Shown one piece after another: positions 35,084 through 44,506 of a DNA stretch of 64,000 nucleotides. Source of the DNA: Brevibacillus laterosporus (lineage in GTDB: Bacteria > Bacillota > Bacilli > Brevibacillales > Brevibacillaceae); assembly GCF_030489605.1 (NCBI RefSeq), contig NZ_JAUKFY010000003.1, positions 310,001 to 374,000 of the forward strand, read 5' to 3'. Numbering within the stretch: position 1 is the first letter of the stretch; each line of letters opens with the position of its first letter. Made by a program: the position numbers and the translations under genes. The notes below the pieces were generated by a model. The model did not search any database, had not been told where the DNA came from, and saw only the letters and a list, made by a program, of their open reading frames with translations.

Positions 35084-36586
35084 TTAGCTATAGGCCGGTT
35101 CTTTTTCACTTAGACCAAGCGTCTGAGCTGTTGAAGCAAGAATCTCATGGAAAAGATCTGGGTTTTCCACTAGTGACACGCCATAAGAAGGAATCATTTC
35201 TTTAATTTTCGATTCCCAATCTTTCATATGTTGCGGGAAGCATTTTTCTAATACCTCCAGCATAACGTGAACGCAAGTAGAAGCACCCGGAGAAGCGCCT
35301 AGCAATGCAGCTATCGAGCCGTCAGCGGCACTAACCACTTCCGTACCAAATTGAAGCGTTCCTTTACCGCCAGCTTCAGTATCTTTGATAACTTGCACAC
35401 GTTGACCCGCTACCACGATATACCAATCCTCGCTTTTGGCGTTCGGGATAAACTCGCGCAATTCTTCCATGCGCTTTTCATTCGATAACATAACCTGCTG
35501 GATCAGGTATTTTGTCAGTGCCATCTCTTTTACGCCTGCCGCCAACATAGTGAGGACATTATTCGGTTTTACGGAACCTATCAAATCAAAATTGGAACCC
35601 GTTTTTAGGAATTTTGGTGAGAAGCCGGCAAACGGTCCAAACAGCAATGTTTTTTTGTTGTCGATATATCTTGTATCAAGATGCGGTACAGACATTGGAG
35701 GAGCTCCAACCTTAGCTTTACCGTATACTTTAGCGTGGTGCTTCTCTACAACTTCCGGATTGTTACATACCATAAATAGTCCGCTTACCGGGAATCCTCC
35801 AATATGTTTTGACTCAGGTATACCGGTTTTTTGAAGTAAAGGCAGACTTCCGCCGCCACCGCCGATAAAGACGAATTTTGCCGTATGGTGTTGGATTTTA
35901 CCGGTATTGATATCATGCACTTTTACTTCCCACAAGCCGTCGCTAGTACGCTTGATATCCTTAACGGTATGCTTGTAGTTAATTTCGACATTTTTACTTT
36001 GTAAGTGATCAAACAGCATACGTGTTAAGGCACCAAAATTGACATCTGTTCCAGAGTCGATTTTGGTTGCCGCTATCGGTTCATCTGATGTACGGCCTTC
36101 CATGATAAGCGGAATCCATTCCTTCAGTTTTTCAGGATCATCGGAAAATTCCATCCCTTGGAACAGCGGATTGTTTGAAAGCGCTTCAAAACGTTTTTTC
36201 AAAAATGTTACATTTGTTTCCCCTTGAACCAAGCTCATATGAGGAATAGGCATGATAAAGTCCTGTGGATTACGAATCAGATTGCTTTCTACAAGGTAGG
36301 ACCAAAACTGTCTGGAAAGCTGAAACTGTTCATTAATTTTTATCGCTTTTTTAATATCTATAGATCCGTCAGATTTTTCGGATGTATAGTTAAGCTCGCA
36401 CAGTGCGGAATGGCCTGTACCTGCATTATTCCATTCGTTAGAGCTTTCTTCCCCTGCGTTTGCGAGTTTTTCAAACACTTTGATTTCCCATTCGGGTGCT
36501 AACTCCTTGAGCAATGATCCCAAAGTCGCGCTCATGATTCCCGCACCAATTAAAATAACGTCTGTTTTTTGCTGCATGTTGCTCAT
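35084..36586 (-). CDS. mqo: Malate:quinone oxidoreductase
   Basis: 500 aa from ATG 36586, supported by GGAGAG six bases upstream and by the family N-terminus. FAD-binding [14 protein letters not shown] follows residue 8; other family signatures are [39 protein letters not shown] and [14 protein letters not shown]. Peripheral membrane enzyme that oxidises malate to oxaloacetate and passes electrons to quinone, an alternative to malate dehydrogenase in the citric acid cycle. Stands alone. Confidence 0.95.
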   Translation of the reverse strand: MSNMQQKTDVILIGAGIMSATLGSLLKELAPEWEIKVFEKLANAGEESSNEWNNAGTGHSALCELNYTSEKSDGSIDIKKAIKINEQFQLSRQFWSYLVESNLIRNPQDFIMPIPHMSLVQGETNVTFLKKRFEALSNNPLFQGMEFSDDPEKLKEWIPLIMEGRTSDEPIAATKIDSGTDVNFGALTRMLFDHLQSKNVEINYKHTVKDIKRTSDGLWEVKVHDINTGKIQHHTAKFVFIGGGGGSLPLLQKTGIPESKHIGGFPVSGLFMVCNNPEVVEKHHAKVYGKAKVGAPPMSVPHLDTRYIDNKKTLLFGPFAGFSPKFLKTGSNFDLIGSVKPNNVLTMLAAGVKEMALTKYLIQQVMLSNEKRMEELREFIPNAKSEDWYIVVAGQRVQVIKDTEAGGKGTLQFGTEVVSAADGSIAALLGASPGASTCVHVMLEVLEKCFPQHMKDWESKIKEMIPSYGVSLVENPDLFHEILASTAQTLGLSEKEPAYS

Positions 36587-37068
36587 TGTTATCTCTCCAT
36601 CCCCTATATTGGCAAAAAAGAGTAGGCGCTTCAGCTTAGTTGTCACAAAGCAAGGCGCCGCCTAGGAATACACCTTTTCTGTCTCAATTATAACCATACC
36701 ATAGTCTATTATAATTATTTATAGCCCAAAATATCTACTATTATGATAATTATAAACCATTTAAGGCTGGTAAAAAAGTGAGAAGTCCGTCACAAAACTC
36801 AGGGAACGCATAAAAACCAAGGCCGCACCTCAGCTTTTGCAAGGGTTAAGGCTTTGGTTTGCTGTTATTAGTGATCAGACATTCTTTCATTTTTGTTATG
36901 ATTTTGTAGTACGGTTCTTCGCTTGTTTTTTACTGGTAAACAATTATTTTCATCGGTTTAAAAGGATACTTGTTCCAGCTTCTTTCTGTATTTCGACATC
37001 TGTATTACTTTAATTGCAGGCCGGATCAGTATCTTTTTTTCTAATTGTCCGACCATATTTTAACAGCC
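36587..37068. other. Gene-poor region upstream of mqo
   Basis: Contains the mqo promoter region (very AT-rich 36680-36760) and a hairpin at 36811-36862 (AAACCAAGGCC with GGCTTTGGTTT, one mismatch, T-run on the minus strand). Downstream of the short gene at 37069 the minus strand carries broken frames with residues such as EAVKIWSDN, suggesting a decayed continuation of that gene. Confidence 0.4.
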
Positions 37069-37182
37069 TCAGCTTCTGACCCGTTTGCAAGGAATCTGCA
37101 CGGTTTCTTTAAAGTTCAGTCCGCATTTCGAAAACCATTCGATTTGTTTCATGCGATTTAAGGTCTGTTCGTCGAGCTGCAT
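37069..37182 (-). pseudogene. Short frame, probable 5' remnant of a decayed gene
   Basis: ATG 37182 has a good GGGAGG site nine bases upstream and opens a 37-codon frame (MQLDEQTLNRMKQIEWFSKC...). It then stops, while the sequence beyond keeps coding-like pieces in other frames down to about 36900. I take it as a truncated gene of unknown family; it could also be a genuine small protein. Confidence 0.35.
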
Positions 37183-37254
37183 GGTGTCAATCCTCCCTAT
37201 ATGCTTCTTGGTTCTTTATAGGCGAAGTTGTTTAGTGAAGATCTGACGCTGTTA

Positions 37255-37295
37255 CTAAAAAAGTTCTTGTATCAGCTCTGGATAAGAACTTTTTG
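37255..37295 (-). terminator. Terminator after the DUF1963 gene
   Basis: Stem AAAAAGTTCTT (37258-37268) with its complement (37284-37294), 15-base loop, T-run on the minus strand. Confidence 0.75.
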
Positions 37296-37380
37296 ATGAC
37301 GGTTTGATGATGGGTTTTCAAGCTATGTGCGATACTGATTATTGCGATATTCTTTGGGTGTATGAAAGTCCTTTTGGCGT

Positions 37381-38265
37381 CTAACTAGAATACAGAGAAC
37401 AATAGGTATGTGCAAAGTTCCCCGCCAGCAGATCTTCCTTCCGAATATAAAATTGCAGTTCTCCGGCATCCCACCAGCAAAAACCGACCTCCTGATCCGA
37501 ATCTAGCGCCAGCAGCAAAAGCGTATCGCGGACTTCCTGCTCTGCCTTGTCAGAATCGCCGTTCAAATGTACCGTTATCCGTTCCATGGCCGCCTTTACG
37601 GAATAGTTATATTCCTTACCGGTCAACAGCCGAAGTGCCGCTTCGTATTCGCAATCTCCATGCTGGGTTGCCGGATAACCGAACAAGACTCCAAGGTCGC
37701 TTGAGTTCCCTCCGGTCAACTCATAGCATAACTCTTCGTATTGCTCGTAATCATGCTCATCATCCTCCACCTGCTCGTACTCGACATAGCCGTAATTGGG
37801 CGGCTCAATCGTGGCTCTGGGAGTCACCCGGTAACCGACGAATTCCTCCTCGAGCGCCGTCACTTCGGGCGAAGATTGACGCTGGGCTTCCTGCAGCTCC
37901 TCCTCTTGTAGATACAGCACCTTGTGTTCAATATGATAAGAAGGTTCATCCACCCCAACGAAAAAATAAAGCATGCCTGCCTCTGGAAGCAGGGAAGACT
38001 CATCATGAGACGCCAATTCACGCAGACGTAGCTGGGCTAAGAACGTCATGGGCGTCCCGTTAGAATCAAGCGGCCATTCCGCGTTAGGCGGCAGATCCGG
38101 ATCGCCCCCAATGCGGGATGAGCATATATCCTTGTAATTCTCCAGCTCTTTCTTGGACAAGCGAATGCCTTGGCGCACAGACTTTTCCAAATAATCCATC
38201 GCATGCTCGAAATGATTTTCCTGAACAATTCGCTCAAGCTTTTTCTTATTGTTCTCTCTTAACAT
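37381..38265 (-). CDS. DUF1963 (YwqG-like) protein
   Basis: 294 aa from ATG 38265; an ATG four codons earlier abuts its own AAGG and is less likely. The YwqG pattern is clear: SRIGGDPDLPPNAEWPLDSN, then PMTFLAQLRLREL, MLYFFVGVDE, the later HQLFGYPATQ-like LFGYPATQHGD, and the C-terminal DQEVGFCWWDAGELQFYI. Soluble, no signal. YwqG sits in the B. subtilis ywqFG-toxin neighbourhood, but the biochemical role of DUF1963 is not known. GC content around it is somewhat higher than in its neighbours, and it is flanked by remnants, which hints at an acquired gene. Confidence 0.85.
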   Translation of the reverse strand: MLRENNKKKLERIVQENHFEHAMDYLEKSVRQGIRLSKKELENYKDICSSRIGGDPDLPPNAEWPLDSNGTPMTFLAQLRLRELASHDESSLLPEAGMLYFFVGVDEPSYHIEHKVLYLQEEELQEAQRQSSPEVTALEEEFVGYRVTPRATIEPPNYGYVEYEQVEDDEHDYEQYEELCYELTGGNSSDLGVLFGYPATQHGDCEYEAALRLLTGKEYNYSVKAAMERITVHLNGDSDKAEQEVRDTLLLLALDSDQEVGFCWWDAGELQFYIRKEDLLAGNFAHTYCSLYSS

Positions 38266-38650
38266 TGCCTTCACCATCCTTGTTATTTAAGTTGTACTAT
38301 TTGAAAGAATATTCTGAATTAATGTATGCATAGGCAATTAAATTGTAACATAAGGAAAGGAAAAGTAACTCTCCTCGTTGTTAGTTTATAGAAATAAGTG
38401 AGTTGAGAAAAAGATTTTCAGTATGCTTCCAGTATGATTCATTTCCCCGAGATTGTTCTTTTATTCATGTGCACAGCCATTATTGACGTTACTATTTATA
38501 ATAGGGGGAAGATACCAAGCGCTATACAAACTGCGGCTTTTGGGTCGAAGCCTGCTCGAATTTGCTAGCGATTTCACCAATTTAGTTATCCGCAGAGAGC
38601 TCTAATAGAGAGATATTGAAATCCTATTATTCAAACTACTGGAGGAACGT
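38266..38650. other. Intergenic stretch
   Basis: Upstream regions of two divergent genes. No operator, hairpin or coding frame that I can support. Confidence 0.4.
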
Positions 38651-39112
38651 ATGATATTTATGCTTTTGATGGCTGGAGCCGCCGTGAATGTCGCCTTATG
38701 TGTCATCGCGGGGGGCGTGGTTTTTGTAGGTGGTGTGTTCTTCCTGATTGGGTTACCTGCATCCAAGTCCTCGAAAAAATGGTTATCGCCCGACCTGATA
38801 AAATTTGCACTCACGGTCTTTTTGACTTTGCTAACTTTGATTATATATATGGTGATTACTTTCTGGAGCGCGCGAACTGGGGGAACATTGGCGTTCTCTC
38901 GTTCTGTTCCAACCAACGCCTATATGGATCAGGCCAAGAATCTGATACTTTTGGGAGGAGTACAAGGTGCCTTCTCACTCCTTGCTTTTAAATGGCTGCT
39001 GCCGGGTTTAATTGGGGAACTTGGATTAAGTAAAAAGCATATATGGGGAATTTCAGCCGGAGGAATAGTAACGATCGCGGGCGGCAGTGTCGCGTGGCTG
39101 GCGTCGATGTAA
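38651..39112 (+). CDS. Membrane protein of unknown function, four helices
   Basis: 153 aa with hydrophobic helices near 8-35, 50-70, 96-118 and 128-150; a short polar loop follows each. ATG has GGAGG five bases upstream. No family recognised. It lies 66 bp before an S1-like protein gene on the same strand. Confidence 0.6.
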   Translation: MIFMLLMAGAAVNVALCVIAGGVVFVGGVFFLIGLPASKSSKKWLSPDLIKFALTVFLTLLTLIIYMVITFWSARTGGTLAFSRSVPTNAYMDQAKNLILLGGVQGAFSLLAFKWLLPGLIGELGLSKKHIWGISAGGIVTIAGGSVAWLASM

Positions 39113-39178
39113 CCCTTAGTTATTCCCCTCACTCTCGATATTTTAATAGTCCCAACTTAAAAAGAAAGGTGGATATGT

Positions 39179-39694
39179 ATGATATACCTCTGCGCTTGTC
39201 CAGAACCAGGGATGGGGAACTGGTATTTTGAAACCGATCAAAAAGGTATCGCCTACAGGCAAATCATTATTCAAGAAGACGGAAGTTGGATTACTTCTCA
39301 TCGGAAGCATGAGCAATTTCATTACATGTTGGCCGAACATCCCCTTGATCTCGATGATACTTACTATGAGAAAATTCCTAAAGCAAAATTCGAGGAACTA
39401 TGGTCTCGCTTCCTACAATCCACAATGGATGATTGGAATCAAATAAAGCGAAGTCTTCCCATCGGAACCAAGGTAGAGGGTGAAATTGAGGCTTTTTTTC
39501 CACAAGGGACGTTGGTTAACTTGGTAGAAGAACAGGCGACAGGATTGGCTGATACCGAATCTTTAAGAAAAGGAACCCCTCCGGAATGGATGTATCCCGG
39601 ACATAGGATGATTGCCATTGTAAATGGTTACGATGAAATGAATCAATGGGTGGTACTGGATCAGGCACGAATTTTTGAGGACAAAAGCCGCTAA
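39179..39694 (+). CDS. Uncharacterised protein with S1/OB-like C-terminal half
   Basis: 171 aa, soluble. The first ~85 residues are of unknown type (ACPEPGMGNWYFETDQKG, HEQFHYMLAEHP). From about 92 the sequence GTKVEGEIEAFFPQGTLVNL...GLADTESLRKG...PGHRMIAIVNGYDE resembles an S1/OB fold, usually RNA-binding. AAAGGTGG lies six bases before the ATG. Possibly cotranscribed with the membrane protein before it. Function unknown. Confidence 0.6.
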   Translation: MIYLCACPEPGMGNWYFETDQKGIAYRQIIIQEDGSWITSHRKHEQFHYMLAEHPLDLDDTYYEKIPKAKFEELWSRFLQSTMDDWNQIKRSLPIGTKVEGEIEAFFPQGTLVNLVEEQATGLADTESLRKGTPPEWMYPGHRMIAIVNGYDEMNQWVVLDQARIFEDKSR

Positions 39695-39754
39695 GTTTTT
39701 ATGAAAAATAATAGTTGTGGAGGCTGAAGGGGAGAAAACGCTTAGAGTCGGTTC

Positions 39755-39886
39755 CTACCCATATCTCTCCTTCAGTCCTGCGGCAAGTTTTTTCCAGCGT
39801 ATCCCCTCTGCGGTTTTCTGGAGCTTCGGATCGTTTTGCTCCAGCCAGTAATCGCCATCCAGCAGCTCGTACATATCCAGGTGTTC
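39755..39886 (-). pseudogene. C-terminal fragment of a gene of unknown family
   Basis: Minus-strand frame reads EHLDMYELLDGDYWLEQNDP and ends AAGLKERYG with a stop at 39755-39757. It looks like a coherent protein C-terminus with coding-like composition, but no start or body is present upstream. The family is not recognised. Confidence 0.35.
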
Positions 39887-40176
39887 TGAAATATTAATTT
39901 AGAGTTTGTTATATTAAAGTGTGTGTTTGATCCCTAAATAGTTCAAACTACAATTCCATTTGAATAAGAACTTTTCAAAATTTCATAATAAAAGACTATC
40001 CATCAGTAGATAACTACCTTAGGATAGCCTTCAAATCCGTTGCCTTTACTTGTGGTAAGGTTCACCTTAACGGATCTATCGGCGAAAAGTAAGAAGGAGC
40101 TGCCACAGAACATCTCATTCCAGCAAAAGTAGTTTTACTGTGTGTCTATGAATAGCGTTTTCGCATTGGCTGCTGT
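39887..40176. other. Intergenic stretch with hairpin
   Basis: Contains the hairpin at 39985-40030 that probably ends the cupin gene; nothing else recognised. Confidence 0.4.
39985..40030 (-). terminator. Possible terminator of the cupin gene
   Basis: Stem AGACTATCC (39993-40001) with GGATAGCCT (40022-40030), one wobble pair, T-rich tail on the minus strand. Confidence 0.5.
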
Positions 40177-40515
40177 TCATTCGGACTCAGTACCGCCAGT
40201 GTTTATTACGCCTCTAGGCTCCACCAACATGATATGGCATTCCTTTTCGGCGAAAGGCTTATGATCGGCTCCCCCCGGGACAATAAACATCTCACCCTTG
40301 GAAATTTTCACTTGGCCATCACGAAAAGCAATGAACATCTCTCCTTCGAGCACAATAAATACCTTATCCGTCCCTTGATGCTCGTGCCACATAAAATCCC
40401 CAGCAATCTTAATGAGCTTAAATTGATAGTCATTTATTTCAGCAATGACTTTCGGAGACCAGAGATCGTTGAATGTAGATAGCTTCTCATTCAGATTAAT
40501 AGCTTGGTAATGCAT
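40177..40515 (-). CDS. Small cupin-domain protein
   Basis: 112 aa from ATG 40515 (AGGAGGG eight bases before); an upstream in-frame ATG at 40566 lies inside the preceding gene. One cupin barrel: metal-site motif 1 MWHEHQGTDKVFIVLEGE and motif 2 GEMFIVPGGADHKPFAEKE, so two to three histidines and a glutamate can bind a metal. Lies 31 bp after the siderophore-binding protein gene, so it may be in the same transcript. Substrate unknown. Confidence 0.8.
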   Translation of the reverse strand: MHYQAINLNEKLSTFNDLWSPKVIAEINDYQFKLIKIAGDFMWHEHQGTDKVFIVLEGEMFIAFRDGQVKISKGEMFIVPGGADHKPFAEKECHIMLVEPRGVINTGGTESE

Positions 40516-40546
40516 ATATGAATCCCTCCTCATTTTTCTCGCTTTT

Positions 40547-41530
40547 TTAGAGCTTACGCAAGGCACTTGTTATATTTTGTAAAGCGTATTCGATAGCTAA
40601 TGGGCCACCAGTAATAGCGGACACATCCATTAAATGAACATTTCTTTTCTTAACGGCATTGAGATTATTCCATACATTGCTTTGTTTTAAGTCATTCATT
40701 AATTTTTCCTTTTTGGTAATGTCACCGATAAGGAAAATATGGTCTGCTTCAACAGTTGATATTCCTTCAAACGTAGTAAATTTATTAGTCGTACCTTTAA
40801 ATATATGGTCTGGTGTAAGTCCCAGTCCCTTCTCTTTATCAAACGCAAGTATATAGACCGGATTTCCTTCACCTAGGACATTAAACGTTTTTCCATCCCA
40901 CGACAATATAAGGGCTACTGACTCTCCTTCAATCGATTTTAATGCTTCGCGCCCAGTTGTGATTTCTTTCATCATTTTATCAATGACTTTTTCCGCTTCA
41001 TCTTCTTTTCCAATAATCTCGGCTACTGTACGGAGTCCATATTGCCAATCGTCATAGATGTCCTTGGATTTTAACGTAATGACTGGCGCAATCTTTCCTA
41101 GTGAATCATACATTTTTTCATGATTCTCAGTTGCTAAAATAATGTCAGGCTCTATCGATAGGATTTTTTCAATATTAGGTGATAATTTTTCTCCTAATTC
41201 ATCAGCAGAATCCAGCTTTCCTTTTAAATAGGTTAAAGAAGATAGATACTCTTTTTCAGTAGAAGCAGCAGGCGGCTCACCTAATGCAATTAGTATTTCA
41301 GGATAAAAATACCATAATGAAGCAATATTCTCTGGTTGTTTCTCAATAACAATTTCTTTACCTAAGGCATCCTTAAATGTTCTTGGCCATTCAGTTGTAT
41401 CTACCTTACCTGCTGTTGTAGATGCGCCTTCTGTCGTTGATCCTTTATTTTCAGCAGGTGTTTCATTACAACCTCCCAGTATGCCTGCTACTAATAACAT
41501 GGAGATTAGCAGGCCTTTCATCTTTTGCAT
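40547..41530 (-). CDS. Siderophore-binding lipoprotein of an iron ABC transporter
   Basis: 327 aa. Lipoprotein signal with lipobox LGGC (Cys21), then a Ser/Thr/Glu linker and a FecB/FhuD-type periplasmic-binding fold (ASLWYFYPEILIALGEPP, ILATENHEKMY). Captures a ferric siderophore outside the membrane. GGAGG lies nine bases before the ATG. Encoded after an AraC-type regulator preceded by a Fur box, as feuA is with btr in B. subtilis. No permease or ATPase genes are adjacent, so it must work with a transporter encoded elsewhere or be an orphan. Confidence 0.88.
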   Translation of the reverse strand: MQKMKGLLISMLLVAGILGGCNETPAENKGSTTEGASTTAGKVDTTEWPRTFKDALGKEIVIEKQPENIASLWYFYPEILIALGEPPAASTEKEYLSSLTYLKGKLDSADELGEKLSPNIEKILSIEPDIILATENHEKMYDSLGKIAPVITLKSKDIYDDWQYGLRTVAEIIGKEDEAEKVIDKMMKEITTGREALKSIEGESVALILSWDGKTFNVLGEGNPVYILAFDKEKGLGLTPDHIFKGTTNKFTTFEGISTVEADHIFLIGDITKKEKLMNDLKQSNVWNNLNAVKKRNVHLMDVSAITGGPLAIEYALQNITSALRKL

Positions 41531-41617
41531 ACGAAAATTCCTCCAACATCATGTTATCTTTCGTTTGCCATTAGTATAGAAAAAGAATTTTTAGATGAGA
41601 ATGGATGCTTGTTGAAA

Positions 41618-42445
41618 TTAGCATGGATTATTGATGAACTTCTCTCGATATTCAGTAGGAGAGATACCAAGTTGTTTCTTGAACACTCTACTAAAATAAA
41701 ACGGGTCAGCAATTCCAACCGTTTGCGCAATTTGTTGTACAGACGCTCCACTTGTAAATAGCATTTCTTGCGCCATGTTTATACGATGTTTTAATATGTA
41801 TTCCGCTGGTCCCATACCTGCATGTCTTTTAAATACATAAGACAGTCGATTTCGATTCACGTTATGTTGTTCTGCAAGCGATGCTATTGTAAGGCTTTGA
41901 TCATAGTATTCATGAATATAATGAGATACCCGTTCGAACAAAGTTTGTGATTCACAGCTATTCTGCCTATTCACAACACATAATAAGGTTTCATTCAGTA
42001 CATCACGAAACAGCATTTCGGTCTGAAACATCGAAATGCCACCAGGCTGATTATACACATGCCAAAGGCGCATAATTAATTCAATCAGACGAGGAGATTG
42101 ACCCGTTGATAATTCAAAATGCTGATGGGAAAAGCTTGTCTCTTCTAGTTCTGAGTTATATATCCGGTATAAAACAAGGATATATTCCCAGTTTGTGTTA
42201 CCGAACATTTTTTGAGCTAGTTTCATTCTTGCACCGCCATGCACAACTTTTCCTGGTGAGAAGATATAAGGCGTTCCATTAAATTGAAATTGTACCTTCC
42301 CTGTAAGTGGAAACACAAACCCAGGAAAAGAATCTGTATGTTCAGCGTAAGGTACACCTTGATTTTTCGCATATCGATATACTCCTTCTACTTGAAAAGG
42401 AATGTGTGCCAAATGCTCCGCTAACTGATTAACATCGATTTTCAA
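41618..42445 (-). CDS. AraC-family regulator, probable iron-siderophore activator
   Basis: 275 aa. N-terminal cupin-type sensor (about 1-160: FPGFVFPLTGKVQFQFNGTP) and two HTH motifs at the C-terminus (LTIASLAEQHNVNRNRLSYVF and SVQQIAQTVGIADPFYFSRV, ending PTEYREKF). The layout is that of AraC/XylS activators. The adjacent siderophore-binding gene and the Fur box upstream suggest a role like Btr of B. subtilis, but Btr carries an extra binding-protein domain that is absent here. Confidence 0.88.
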   Translation of the reverse strand: MKIDVNQLAEHLAHIPFQVEGVYRYAKNQGVPYAEHTDSFPGFVFPLTGKVQFQFNGTPYIFSPGKVVHGGARMKLAQKMFGNTNWEYILVLYRIYNSELEETSFSHQHFELSTGQSPRLIELIMRLWHVYNQPGGISMFQTEMLFRDVLNETLLCVVNRQNSCESQTLFERVSHYIHEYYDQSLTIASLAEQHNVNRNRLSYVFKRHAGMGPAEYILKHRINMAQEMLFTSGASVQQIAQTVGIADPFYFSRVFKKQLGISPTEYREKFINNPC

Positions 42446-42559
42446 GTTGCATACCTCATTTCAATAGTCGTTTGCCGGTAATACGTAAGATCGATCGTTG
42501 TACATCCTGTGCAGCTTCTTGATCAGAAGCAGATGAGGACTCTTGTTTATTTTACCATT

Positions 42560-42578
42560 ATTGATAACGATTATCATT
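42560..42578. promoter_or_regulatory. Fur box
   Basis: ATTGATAACGATTATCATT matches the GATAATGATTATCATTATC consensus at 15 or more of 19 positions. It lies about 115 bp before the AraC gene and should repress it when iron is plentiful. Confidence 0.75.
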
Positions 42579-42708
42579 GTTAAGCTGTGCGGACAATAAA
42601 AATGCCGCACCCGCTAATGTTCAAGCAGCGGGTAACGGCAAGTGTAAAGATAACTTTTCTGCTCACGGAACTTTGGACCAAAAAAAGACATCCTATTGGA
42701 CGCTTTGG

Positions 42709-43218
42709 CTAGTTTTTTTCCTCCGACAAATATTGTTCAAGCTGATCAAAGGTCCCCCCGAAGCCCTGCTTCATGGAATCGAACATCCCCTCAAAGAAGT
42801 TGCGCTCTTCTTCAGTAGCATTGATCGGTCGGCTGCAAAGGGTTATTTGGGTTGTACCATTATTATCGCTCATCGTTACCTTATTTCGGATTTCGAGCGG
42901 GATCAAATCACTGAATGGAGACCTGACAATGTTTCCTGCCTCATCCGAAAAGCAGTTGATCCAGACAATCTTCTCGGGAGCCTTGATCTCCTGGTACACA
43001 AATTTACCCCACATTCGATTGCCACCAGGAGCTTGCATACTGTAGTGGAAAAATCCGCCCTCACGAAAATCGAGATGCTTTACACTTATTTCAAACCCTT
43101 TCGGCCCCCACCAGTGCTTCAGGTGCTCTGCTTCAGTCCATACTTGGAATACAAGTTCGCGTGGCGCATGAATCTCACGCGTTATTACTAACTCTTTGCT
43201 TTCCGAGTTGGGCGTCAT
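42709..43218 (-). CDS. SRPBCC/AHSA1-family protein
   Basis: 169 aa. ELVITREIHAPRELVFQVWT at the start and HLKHWWGPKGFE are the AHSA1/START-like signature; the C-terminus GMFDSMKQGFGGTFDQLEQY is typical. A hydrophobic-cavity fold that binds lipids or small ligands; many bacterial members are of unknown role. ATG is preceded by GGAGG-like GGAGGAATCG. Single gene. Confidence 0.88.
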   Translation of the reverse strand: MTPNSESKELVITREIHAPRELVFQVWTEAEHLKHWWGPKGFEISVKHLDFREGGFFHYSMQAPGGNRMWGKFVYQEIKAPEKIVWINCFSDEAGNIVRSPFSDLIPLEIRNKVTMSDNNGTTQITLCSRPINATEEERNFFEGMFDSMKQGFGGTFDQLEQYLSEEKN

Positions 43219-43427
43219 ATCGATTCCTCCATCAATCAGTATTCACTTTTAATTTATTATAAGTGCTTGGACGAGATGCCGTGCCCAACCGCGATTACTG
43301 ACACCGCCAATATTATTAAACAAAGTTAATGCCTTTAAACATACCCACCCAGTTAAATATATAAATCTAATCATTACGAACTTTATTTCAAGGCAACTAC
43401 TTTGTTAATGCTTGTAAATACTTGCCG

Positions 43428-43907
43428 TTACTTATGATAAGGCTCCCCCCGACTAATCCGAAACGCCCGATAAATCTGCTCCACCAGCACCAACCGCATC
43501 AATTGATGGGGAAATGTCATCTTAGAAAACGACAGCTTCGCATCCGCTCGCTTCAACACCTCATCTGCCAGCCCCAGCGATCCGCCAATCACAAACGCCA
43601 CCTGACTTCGTCCGTGCAGCGCTAGCTTGTCCATTTCGCTAGATAGCTTCTCAGACGACCACATCTGCCCCTCGATAGCCAGCGCGATCACGTAATGGTC
43701 CTGCTTGATATGCGCTAATATCCGCTCGCCTTCCTTGCGCTTGACCTGCTCCATTTCCGTAGCACTTAACTCTTCCGGGGCTTTCTCATCGTTTACCTCG
43801 ATGACATTTAGCTTGCAATAGGCCGACAGGCGCTTGACATACTCGGCAATGCCTTCCTTTAGATACTTCTCTTTTAGCTTCCCGACCGTAATAATCGTAA
43901 TCTGCAC
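43428..43907 (-). CDS. rlmH: 23S rRNA pseudouridine-1915 N3-methyltransferase
   Basis: 159 aa, full length, starting at GTG 43907. SPOUT-family signature: [17 protein letters not shown] at the start, [30 protein letters not shown] (AdoMet loop) and [20 protein letters not shown]-like [20 protein letters not shown]. Methylates Psi1915 in helix 69 of 23S rRNA on the assembled ribosome. Five bases after the CxxH/CxxC gene. Confidence 0.96.
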   Translation of the reverse strand: MQITIITVGKLKEKYLKEGIAEYVKRLSAYCKLNVIEVNDEKAPEELSATEMEQVKRKEGERILAHIKQDHYVIALAIEGQMWSSEKLSSEMDKLALHGRSQVAFVIGGSLGLADEVLKRADAKLSFSKMTFPHQLMRLVLVEQIYRAFRISRGEPYHK

Positions 43908-43912
43908 TTCTC

Positions 43913-44146
43913 CTACATTCCCTTCACATGCAATAGCACGATTTTGCCTGGTTGTTTACATTCCATGCAGGTGGCTGGGATTTCTCCTAATTCTACTTCA
44001 TCTATGGAAAACGTATCTGGTGCCACATCGTGATAATTCACATAATCGTCCAGCTCCGTTTCAATATGCTCCATACAGCTCACACGGATTGGATGCTCCT
44101 CATGAAGTGGTGTTTCTTTTCCTTGAATCACGATTGTTTTAGCCAT
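43913..44146 (-). CDS. CxxH/CxxC zinc-binding small protein
   Basis: 77 aa with CMEH (residues 24-27) and CMEC (60-63), the pattern of the Bacillales CxxH/CxxC protein family that sits before rlmH. Likely binds one zinc ion. Function unknown. Confidence 0.85.
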   Translation of the reverse strand: MAKTIVIQGKETPLHEEHPIRVSCMEHIETELDDYVNYHDVAPDTFSIDEVELGEIPATCMECKQPGKIVLLHVKGM

Positions 44147-44506
44147 GATGTGATATACCCCCGCTTTATAGTAAGTCGTCTCTCATAATCAGCTATGAGA
44201 TCGGTTTTAGATTCATGCTCAGATTGCTTGATTTTCTCACTCTCCTAGTCTACCCCAGATAAGCAATGAATCAAAGGTGGATGAGCATAAAAAGACAGCT
44301 CTTTCATAAGCCGTCCCAAAAGCAAGATAAAATTGAGTCTTTTTTAATCGATTATTTTCAATTTAAACAACTGCTAGCCAAACACAAATTTACTGCCTTA
44401 CTGACAGCCAGACACAAAAAGAGCCGGTTTTCACCATGTAAGGATGCAACCAGCTTTCTGTCTAGCTCAAAATCTCCATCGTCTTTCATATCTATGATCA
44501 TTCTAA
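44147..44506. other. Intergenic stretch with two hairpins
   Basis: A weak hairpin at 44294-44315 and a better one at 44414-44456 (AGCCGGTT/AACCAGCT stem, T-run on the minus strand), which would end the DUF4288 gene. No coding frame I can support. Confidence 0.45.
44414..44456 (-). terminator. Terminator of the DUF4288 gene
   Basis: Eight-bp stem with one mismatch followed by five T on the minus strand, about 50 bp after the original end of the gene (44507). Confidence 0.55.

Noticed and set aside
35436-35834. Plus-strand 132-codon frame
   Set aside because: Antisense of mqo, whose family signatures run through the whole stretch.
37410-38063. Plus-strand 217-codon frame
   Set aside because: Antisense of the DUF1963 gene; Pro/Arg-rich composition typical of a shadow frame in locally higher GC.
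42577-43191. Plus-strand 204-codon frame
   Set aside because: Lies opposite the SRPBCC gene, has no ribosome site and reads as low-complexity antisense of a clear family member.
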